This document shows positions 58,582 to 64,000 of a DNA stretch of 64,000 nt, piece by piece (within the stretch, counting starts at the first letter, position 1; each line of letters begins with the position of its first letter). Under the pieces are notes generated by a model. The model was not told the origin of the DNA. It saw only the letters and a list, made by a program, of their open reading frames with translations, and made no database searches. The DNA comes from Pseudomonadota bacterium (GTDB taxonomy: Bacteria; Pseudomonadota; Gammaproteobacteria; Xanthomonadales; Xanthomonadaceae): assembly GCA_023388355.1 (NCBI GenBank), contig JAEWGI010000019.1, positions 1 to 64,000 on the forward strand. The letters are read 5' to 3'. The position numbers and the translations under genes are program-made.

Positions 58582-60746
58582 GCGGCCTCCTGCGTGAGCT
58601 GGTCGAATGCCTCGCCGAGTCCGGCCTCGCGGACTTCCAGCCGCGCCAGCGACGGGTCCTCGGCCAGCAGGCGGCGCACCACCGATTCGGCATCGCTGGC
58701 GGTCAGGTGCAGGCGCTCGCGTTCGCGCCTGGCCTCGCTCACCCCGGGCCAGCGGCCGACCTCGTCGACGCCGATGCGCGAGTCGCAGCTGATCGTGCGC
58801 CGGGTCACCAGCGCGCGCATCTGGTCGACGCTGCCGCTGGCGACCAGGCGGCCGCGGGCGATGACCGCCACCCGGTCGGCCAGCGCTTCGGCCTCTTCCA
58901 GATAGTGGGTGGTGAGCACGATCGAGCAACCCTCCGCAAGCAGCCCGCGGACGCTGGCCCACAGCGCCTGGCGCGCCTGCACGTCCAGCCCCACCGAAGG
59001 CTCGTCGAGGAACAGCACCCGCGGCTGCCCGCAGATGGCGACCGCGAACTGGGCGAGCCGCTTCTGCCCACCCGACAGCGTGCCGTAGGGCCGGTCGGCG
59101 AACGCCTCGACGCCGGAGCGGCGCAGGCTTTCGGCCAGCGGCAGTGGATCGGCGTAGTAGCTGGAGGCCAGCCGCACCAGTTCGCGCGGGCTGAGCTCCT
59201 TCGGCAGCTCCACGTCCTGCAGCATCGTGCCCAGGCCCTGGCGTCGTGCCACGTCCTGCGGCGCGCCGCCGAGCAGCGTCACCTCGCCGCCGTCGGCTTC
59301 GAGCAGCCCCAGCCACAGCGCGATCGCGGTGGACTTGCCGGCGCCGTTGGGGCCGAGCAGGGCCAGCAGTTCGCCGCGCTGCAGCTGCAGGTCGAACCGG
59401 TCGAGCGCGGTCACTGCGCCGAACGACTTGCGGATGCCGCTCAGGGCCGCGACCGGCGCAGCGTCGCCGCCGCCGGGTCCGGCCGGCGGTAGCGGGGCGG
59501 GCGCGGGCGCGTCGGGCGGTGGAGGTGCGTGGCCGGAGTGCCCGATCCTGCGCCCGTTGAGCAGCTGACCGATCAGCGTTGGCCGCACCAGCCAGTGGTA
59601 GCTGGCGAACAGCAGTGCCAGGCTGATGGCGAGGATGAGCGGGTACTTGAGGCTCCAGTGCAGCGGCCAGTGGCCCACCCAGACCTGGAGCGCGGCCACC
59701 ACCGGCAGATGCGCGAGGTAGATCCAGTACGAGGCGTCGGCGACGTAGCGGCGCACGGGGCTGTAGCGGTCCAGGTAGCGCAGCGCGGCGCCGGTGATGC
59801 CGAGCGTCAGCCCCCAGGCGGCGACGCCGTGCATCAGCGCGAAGCCTGCCTTGGTGAGCACGGCGCCCTCGAACAGCCGCAGTGGATCGGCCGGGAAGCC
59901 CGCGGCCGCCATCGGCGTGACGCGCATGCTGGCCAGCATCCAGGCCGCGGCCAGCGCACCGGCGAGCAGGTTCGGCAGCCAATGGCGCGCCAGCAGCGAC
60001 AGCGCATCGTTCGAACGATGCAGCAGCCAGCCCGCGGCGAAAGCGGTGCCAAAGCCCGCCAGCGGCGCCAGCTGCGGGACGAGCGTCTGGTCGGGCGTCG
60101 GAATGCCGGTCCAGTAGAACCACTCCGGCAGCGCCATCAGCGCCGCGGCGACGGGCAGTGCGAGTACCGGCAGGGCGGCGACCGGGATTCGCAGCAGCAT
60201 CGAAACCGCGCGATCGACCAGGCCGCGCAGCGCCTGCGCGCGGTCGATCCGCGCCACCAGCCCGGCCAGCAGCAGGACCAGCACATAGCACTGCAGCAGT
60301 TGGTACAGGAACCACAGGTGGGTCAGCGGGAAGGCCCCGGCGACCCCGGGCATTTCCGGCATCGCCGGCAGGTTGCCGCCGAACACGCGGGTGAGGCCCG
60401 CGATCCAGACCATCGTGATCAGCGGGAACAGCACGACCCAGCCGGCTACCAGCGGCAGCGCGATGCGCAGCGCGCGGTTCTTCCAGAATCCCGCCGTGCC
60501 GAGCCTGCCGTGGAGCAGGCGCGCGAAGTAGCCGGCGATGAAGAAGAACAGCGTCATCCGGAACACGTGGGAGACAAAGGCGGCGTCGCCGAGCAGTGCG
60601 CTGGGCGAGTTGTCCTGCATCGCCCACAGCCCCGGCGGCCATCCGGGCATGAAGGACAGGGCGGCGTGGAAGGCCACGCCCAACAGGAGGGCGAAACCGC
60701 GGACGGCGTCCAGCGCGTGCAGGCGCTGCGGATCGGGGTGGGACAT
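58578..60746 (-). CDS. Membrane acyltransferase (OpgC-like) fused to ABC transporter ATPase
   Basis: One uninterrupted 722-residue frame with two unrelated modules. Residues 8-392 form a multi-pass acyltransferase-3/OpgC-like domain (RLHALDAVRGFALLLGVAFHA with H27, FFFIAGYFARLLHGRLG, WFLYQLLQCY, SYWIYLAHLPVV). Residues about 398-433 are a Pro/Ala/Gly linker. Residues 434-722 are a complete ABC ATPase: Walker A GPNGAGKS 465-472, signature LSGGQ 557-561, Walker B VLFLDEP 577-583, H-loop H614. The linker contains no ATG, GTG or TTG codon from which a separate ATPase could start, which supports a real fusion. It overlaps the permease gene by 4 nt and follows a second permease by 11 nt. Substrate unknown. 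Confidence 0.88.
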   Translation of the reverse strand: MSHPDPQRLHALDAVRGFALLLGVAFHAALSFMPGWPPGLWAMQDNSPSALLGDAAFVSHVFRMTLFFFIAGYFARLLHGRLGTAGFWKNRALRIALPLVAGWVVLFPLITMVWIAGLTRVFGGNLPAMPEMPGVAGAFPLTHLWFLYQLLQCYVLVLLLAGLVARIDRAQALRGLVDRAVSMLLRIPVAALPVLALPVAAALMALPEWFYWTGIPTPDQTLVPQLAPLAGFGTAFAAGWLLHRSNDALSLLARHWLPNLLAGALAAAWMLASMRVTPMAAAGFPADPLRLFEGAVLTKAGFALMHGVAAWGLTLGITGAALRYLDRYSPVRRYVADASYWIYLAHLPVVAALQVWVGHWPLHWSLKYPLILAISLALLFASYHWLVRPTLIGQLLNGRRIGHSGHAPPPPDAPAPAPLPPAGPGGGDAAPVAALSGIRKSFGAVTALDRFDLQLQRGELLALLGPNGAGKSTAIALWLGLLEADGGEVTLLGGAPQDVARRQGLGTMLQDVELPKELSPRELVRLASSYYADPLPLAESLRRSGVEAFADRPYGTLSGGQKRLAQFAVAICGQPRVLFLDEPSVGLDVQARQALWASVRGLLAEGCSIVLTTHYLEEAEALADRVAVIARGRLVASGSVDQMRALVTRRTISCDSRIGVDEVGRWPGVSEARRERERLHLTASDAESVVRRLLAEDPSLARLEVREAGLGEAFDQLTQEAA

Positions 60747-60757
60747 GGCGAAGTCCT

Positions 60758-61426
60758 TCAGAGGAAGTCGCGGCGGCGGGCGACGGTTAACTGCGGCAGG
60801 GCGACGGCAAGCGCGAGTACCAGCGCCTCTATCAGCAGCACGCCGAGCACGGTGCCGTTCCAGACGGCGACATCGCCGTCGATGTGGCTGCGGATGCCGG
60901 GCAGGGCGCCGACCACGAACATGAAGATGCTCACCGACATGTTGGTGAGGATGATCGCGGCGCCCATCGCGGCTTCCGAGCGCGCATGCAGCGCCGCGCA
61001 CAGCACGACGGCGAAGTTGGCGAGCAGGAAACCGCACAGCGTGACCACGAAGGGCAGCATGCCGTTGGGAATGCCGGGCGAGGCCAGCACCAGGACGACG
61101 GCCGATGCCGTGGCGGCCAGCCAGGGAAGGGCGAAGCACGCCAGCAGGCCGAGCGTCTTGGCCAGCACATATTGCGGGATCGAGACCGGCAGGCTGAGGA
61201 TGAACTCCAGCGAGTGCTCCTTGCGCTCGTTCGCCACGCCGTAGATCGCGAGCATCACGCCCCCGGCGATCACCGCGGTGATCCAGGCGATCGAGCCGAC
61301 GTTGAAGGCGATCTTGCCGAACGCGCAGGCCAGCGCGGACAGCGCGGCCGCGATGGCGGTCGCCAGCATCATCCGGCGATGCACGTGGAGTTCCCTGGCG
61401 ATGAGCCTTGCGACGATGTCGTTCAT
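60758..61426 (-). CDS. ABC-2 type transporter permease (YtrC/D-like context)
   Basis: A 222-residue membrane protein with about six helices. NERKEHSLEFILSLPVSIPQYVLAK is the cytoplasmic coupling segment of bacitracin/lantibiotic-type ABC-2 permeases, and the rest is hydrophobic (PWLAATASAVVLVLA, LCGFLLANFAVVLCAALHARS). It overlaps the preceding ATPase gene by 4 nt, forming the first ATPase-permease pair of the cassette. Transported substrate unknown. Confidence 0.88.
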   Translation of the reverse strand: MNDIVARLIARELHVHRRMMLATAIAAALSALACAFGKIAFNVGSIAWITAVIAGGVMLAIYGVANERKEHSLEFILSLPVSIPQYVLAKTLGLLACFALPWLAATASAVVLVLASPGIPNGMLPFVVTLCGFLLANFAVVLCAALHARSEAAMGAAIILTNMSVSIFMFVVGALPGIRSHIDGDVAVWNGTVLGVLLIEALVLALAVALPQLTVARRRDFL

Positions 61427-62313
61427 GGAGTGCGCGCTTCCCGGTAGTGCATGACGTTGGCGACGAAGATCTCCTCCAGGCTCATGCGCTGGACGCCGCG
61501 CACGGCCGTGCCCAACAGCGCCAGCTGTGCCTCGTCGAAACGGTTCGTGGTGAGGGTGCGGAAGGTGCCCTCGCCGGCCTGGGCCACGATGTCGGGCAGA
61601 TCCGGCAGGGCGGCCCCGTGCTCAAGCTGCACCTCGATGCGTCGCCAGCGCTCCAGGAAGGACTCCTTGTCGCTGCTTTCCAGCAGGCGACCGCGGTCCA
61701 TGAAGGCGATGCGGTCGGAGATGCGCTCCACGTCGACCGTGTTGTGCGAGGAGAACAGGATCGAGCGGCTGTCGTCGCGCAGCACGTCCATGAACTCGGT
61801 GAGCAGCTCCTGGCGCGCGACCGGGTCGAGCCCGTTGCCGGGCTCGTCGAGGATCAGCAGGCGCGGCCGCCGCGCCAGCGCCAGCAGCAGCGCGGCCTTG
61901 ACCTGCTCGCCGTGCGAGAGCGCGTGCGCTGCCTGCTGCGGGTGCAGGTTGAAGCGCTGCAGCAGGGTGGCGGCGTAGTCCGCGTCCCAGCCCGGGTGGA
62001 TCGAGGCGACGAAGGCCATGTGCCAGCCGATCGTGGCGTTGGGCAGCAGGCGCATGTCTGCCGAGACGTAGCCGACGTCGCGCTTGGCCTCGGCCTGCGC
62101 CGCCGGCATGGCGTGGCCGAGCACGCGGATCTCGCCGGCATCGGGCGCCAGCATGCCCATGGCCATGCGCAGGGTGGTGCTCTTGCCGGCGCCGTTCGGG
62201 CCGACCAGTCCCATCACCTCGCCGGGCTCGAGGTCGAAGGAGATCCCCTGCAGGTGGAAGAAGCGGAAGGCCTTGCTGACGCCCCGCATGCGGATGTGGG
62301 CGGTGGTGCTCAT
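61423..62313 (-). CDS. ABC transporter ATPase (YtrB-like)
   Basis: A 296-residue ATPase of the bacitracin/antibiotic-exporter type. Walker A GPNGAGKS is at 38-45, the signature is the variant LSHGEQVKA instead of LSGGQ, Walker B is LLILDEPGNGLDP, and the H-loop is FSSHN. LSxGxxxK-type signatures are usual in YtrB/EcsA-like ATPases. It starts 4 nt inside the gntR 3' end and overlaps the permease by 4 nt, a fully coupled regulator-ATPase-permease order as in ytr-type operons. Confidence 0.92.
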   Translation of the reverse strand: MSTTAHIRMRGVSKAFRFFHLQGISFDLEPGEVMGLVGPNGAGKSTTLRMAMGMLAPDAGEIRVLGHAMPAAQAEAKRDVGYVSADMRLLPNATIGWHMAFVASIHPGWDADYAATLLQRFNLHPQQAAHALSHGEQVKAALLLALARRPRLLILDEPGNGLDPVARQELLTEFMDVLRDDSRSILFSSHNTVDVERISDRIAFMDRGRLLESSDKESFLERWRRIEVQLEHGAALPDLPDIVAQAGEGTFRTLTTNRFDEAQLALLGTAVRGVQRMSLEEIFVANVMHYREARTP

Positions 62314-62702
62314 GGCTTGCTCCCGGTGCGCAGGAGGCTGCGCAGGCGTGATTCGAGGTCCCTGTCGGACAGGCCCAGCTGGCGCGCGATGTCGGCGGCG
62401 CTGCGCAGGTGCCCGTCGAGCTTGTGCTGCTGGAGTTCGCTGGCGGCGCTGCCGCGACCGCTGTCGGCCACGAACGAGCCCTTGCCGTGGCGGGTGACGA
62501 TCACGCCCTCGGACTCGAGGTCGAGATAGGCGCGCTTGACCGTGATCACGCTGACCCTGATCGCCGCGGCCAGGGCCCGGATCGAGGGCAGCTCCTGCCC
62601 GGCCGGCCACGCCCCGGAGGCGATGCGCGCACGGACCTGCTCCACGATCTGGAGGTACATGGGTCGTGCGTCGGTCTGCGAGATGTGCAGGTCGCTGTTC
62701 AT
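62310..62702 (-). CDS. GntR-family regulator, YtrA subfamily
   Basis: A 130-residue GntR protein with a winged helix-turn-helix (PMYLQIVEQVRARIASGAWPAGQELPSIRALAAAIRVSVITVKRAYLDLESEGVIVTRHGKGSFVA) and a short C-terminal helical pair, the size and form of YtrA repressors that control adjacent ABC exporters. The start is ATG 62702; ATG 62711, three codons upstream, lies inside the operator. A perfect palindrome (62703-62727) abuts the start codon, implying autoregulation. First gene of the cassette. Confidence 0.92.
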   Translation of the reverse strand: MNSDLHISQTDARPMYLQIVEQVRARIASGAWPAGQELPSIRALAAAIRVSVITVKRAYLDLESEGVIVTRHGKGSFVADSGRGSAASELQQHKLDGHLRSAADIARQLGLSDRDLESRLRSLLRTGSKP

Positions 62703-62727
62703 ACTGTGCATATAGTGTATGCACAGT
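62703..62727 (-). promoter_or_regulatory. Operator/promoter of the GntR-ABC cassette
   Basis: Perfect 9-bp inverted repeat ACTGTGCAT (62703-62711) / ATGCACAGT (62719-62727) with a 7-nt AT-rich centre that on the minus strand contains TACACT/CTATAT, a plausible -10. It ends next to the gntR ATG. A GntR/YtrA dimer bound here would block transcription of the whole cassette. Confidence 0.75.
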
Positions 62728-62928
62728 TGGCGGGCGTTGGGAAGCCCGGGGCGTCCGGTCCGGCCGCTACGCCGCGGCGGATGGATACGCCCGGGGCGTT
62801 CGGTGGGGTGCCGCCGCTGCGGAAAGAGTGCATTCGCGGCCCGCTCCACCAGCATCTGGCGGCAGCCGCCGGGTCACCGGCGAACTGGTTCGTCGGGGGC
62901 GCCGATCACGCCACGGCGGGCCGCGCGG

Positions 62929-63717
62929 TCAGCGCATCGGCCTGCGCCAGTCGAACGACGGATTGCGCAACGGCAGCACGATGCCGATCGCCATCGAAGG
63001 CAGCAGGGCGAAGGCGAGGAACTGCAGCGTCTGCATTCCGGTCACCGAGACGTGGCCATGGCCCGGCGAGAGCAGTTGCGCGGTGGTCATCCATGCGGCG
63101 TGGACGCCGATGGAGGTCCACACGTTGCCCGACAGCGCGCGTGCATAGCCCAGGATCAGTGCGAACCCCGGCAGGAACATCCATTGCCGGGTCGAGGACA
63201 GCGCCCCAACGGCCCAGGCGAACGCGACGAACAGCAGCATCTGTGCGAGCAGCGCAACCCACGCCGCGTGGCGTCGGCCGACCAGGCCCTGCGCATAGCC
63301 GCGTATCGCCAACTCCTCGGGAAAGGCTTCGAACAGGAGCACGCCCAGCGCAAGTGGCGGCACCGCGGCGAGGATCGCCATGGGCGACGACACCAGTGAA
63401 ATCGTGGACCAGCCCAACGCCAGGCACAGTGCGCCGCCCGCGAGCGCCGGCAACAGCCACAGGGCGGCGCCGGACGCGAAGGCGCGCAGGTTGGCCGGCA
63501 GCGAGGCGAAGCCGGCTTCGCGCCATGTGCGGCCATCGCGGCGGAGCAGGGCATGGACCAGAAGCACGACCCCTGCGCAGACCAGGCCGCCCTGCAGCAG
63601 GTGGCGTCCCACGTGGTAACCGTCCTGCGCGCCGGGCAGCGCCAGTGCGCCACGCCAGAGCACGATGATGCCGGTCAGCAGCAGCGCCAGGCGCAGCGCG
63701 GTCGCAGCCCTTCCCAT
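62929..63717 (-). CDS. CPBP-family intramembrane protease homologue with altered active site
   Basis: A 262-residue membrane protein with about eight hydrophobic segments. Motif 1, EExxxR, is present (FEAFPEELAIRGYAQGL; E134, E135, R139). Motif 3 has H206 in NVWTSIGVHAAWM, but the usual Asn four residues later is Met. The middle FxxxH motif lacks its histidine (LLFVAFAWAVG). It is therefore a CPBP (Abi/CAAX-like) family member that may be catalytically weakened or use other ligands. GGAGG lies 7 nt before the ATG at 63717. It is downstream of its own promoter region, in the same orientation as the gntR cassette. Function unknown. Confidence 0.85.
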   Translation of the reverse strand: MGRAATALRLALLLTGIIVLWRGALALPGAQDGYHVGRHLLQGGLVCAGVVLLVHALLRRDGRTWREAGFASLPANLRAFASGAALWLLPALAGGALCLALGWSTISLVSSPMAILAAVPPLALGVLLFEAFPEELAIRGYAQGLVGRRHAAWVALLAQMLLFVAFAWAVGALSSTRQWMFLPGFALILGYARALSGNVWTSIGVHAAWMTTAQLLSPGHGHVSVTGMQTLQFLAFALLPSMAIGIVLPLRNPSFDWRRPMR

Positions 63718-63873
63718 CCTGCTTCCTCCGATTCGAGCCGGGTCGATTCTGGTGTCGTCGCCGGCCGAGATGAACTGACAGCTGTCATGCATCTTTCCGG
63801 CGATCCGGGAGCGGCGCGCGCGATGCCCCGGTGGCGCCTTCGCGGCGGCTTTCCGGGGCGTGCAAGTGCTTGT

Positions 63874-63901
63874 TTTTCCGCTGGAAAATTCTGGCGGAAA
63901 A
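63874..63901 (+). promoter_or_regulatory. Inverted repeat upstream of the right-edge promoter
   Basis: TTTTCCGC (63874-63881) and GCGGAAAA (63894-63901) are perfect arms around a 12-nt AT-rich centre, directly upstream of a -10-like TACAAT. The position fits an operator or an activator site for the gene beyond the window. Confidence 0.45.
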
Positions 63902-63914
63902 CCTGCCTGCGTGG

Positions 63915-63920
63915 TACAAT
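63915..63920 (+). promoter_or_regulatory. -10-like element reading out of the window
   Basis: TACAAT in the 283-nt region upstream of the CPBP gene, pointing right. Predicted transcription starts near 63927, before a stable hairpin. The gene it serves begins after 64000. Confidence 0.5.
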
Positions 63921-63935
63921 TCCGACCCTGTTTCC

Positions 63936-63957
63936 GGCGGAGCCGAAAGGCTCCGCC
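63936..63957 (+). promoter_or_regulatory. GAAA-tetraloop hairpin in an mRNA leader
   Basis: GGCGGAGCC (63936-63944), GAAA, GGCTCCGCC (63949-63957): a perfect 9-bp stem capped by a GNRA tetraloop, beginning about 10 nt after the predicted transcription start. No coding start is seen before the window ends, so it lies in a leader of at least 70 nt. It may be a 5' stabiliser or a regulatory leader (inference). Confidence 0.6.
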
Positions 63958-64000
63958 GCCACGTTTCCGGGCTCCGCTTTCCGGGGCGCCTGAAGACCCA

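Noticed and set aside
58578..60746. Two separate genes (acyltransferase and ABC ATPase) instead of a fusion
   Set aside because: The frame is continuous, and no ATG, GTG or TTG codon lies in the linker from which a complete ATPase could start; the next internal Met falls inside the ATPase domain.

Overview
The window is a 64 kb piece of a very GC-rich gammaproteobacterial chromosome. Several features point to the Xanthomonadaceae (Lysobacter/Luteimonas/Pseudoxanthomonas-like): the order sdhCDAB-sdhE-ygfX-lolC/E-lolD, a long LigA of about 837 residues, an Entner-Doudoroff operon zwf-glk-pgl-edd-eda, a DUF6116 protein, an Oar-like TonB receptor beside glycosidases, and dispersed palindromic intergenic repeats. 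This placement is inference from gene content. No rRNA, tRNA, CRISPR array, phage gene or transposase was seen.

Layout. 0-8.7 kb: the end of tcdA, a DUF6116-tatD pair, a glycine-zipper protein, glutaryl-CoA dehydrogenase, a GNAT-GST pair, a fused alpha/beta E1 dehydrogenase, an OmpA-like lipoprotein and ygfZ. 9.0-15.4 kb: succinate dehydrogenase, its flavinylation factor SdhE, YgfX and the Lol lipoprotein exporter. 15.7-19.2 kb (minus strand): scpA, scpB and rluB. 19.5-35.5 kb: yciI, then a saccharide locus with a GH3 beta-glucosidase, LacI regulator, TonB receptor, GH144-type lipoprotein, CUT1 ABC importer (binding protein and two permeases, no ATPase) and a 1070-residue discoidin/six-hairpin glycosidase-like protein. 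35.6-42.9 kb (minus strand): a GH1 beta-glucosidase followed by zwf, glk, pgl, edd and eda. 43.1-48.2 kb: a MalK-type ATPase and otsB-GH15-otsA. 48.3-57.6 kb: smc, zipA, ligA, epmA and mtnA. 57.8-62.7 kb (minus strand): a five-gene cassette of YtrA-type GntR regulator, ABC ATPase, permease, a fusion of a membrane acyltransferase with an ABC ATPase, and a second permease. It ends with a CPBP-family membrane protein and, at the right edge, the promoter and structured leader of a gene outside the window.

How the genes work together. The 20-43 kb block reads as a route from extracellular beta-glucan to pyruvate. A TonB receptor and surface/periplasmic glycosidases feed an ABC importer. GH3 and GH1 enzymes release glucose, and glucokinase plus the Entner-Doudoroff enzymes degrade it. 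The GH144-type enzyme suggests beta-1,2-glucan or sophoro-oligosaccharides as substrate (inference). Similar LacI-type palindromes lie upstream of the GH3 gene and in the divergent region between GH1 and the MalK-type ATPase, linking the two halves.

The most unusual item is the acyltransferase::ABC ATPase fusion at 58.6-60.7 kb, inside an apparently autoregulated GntR cassette. Three families of palindromic repeats occupy intergenic gaps, one directly in front of an ABC permease gene. mtnA and ligA each have a -10-like hexamer exactly six bases before the start codon, suggesting leaderless mRNAs.
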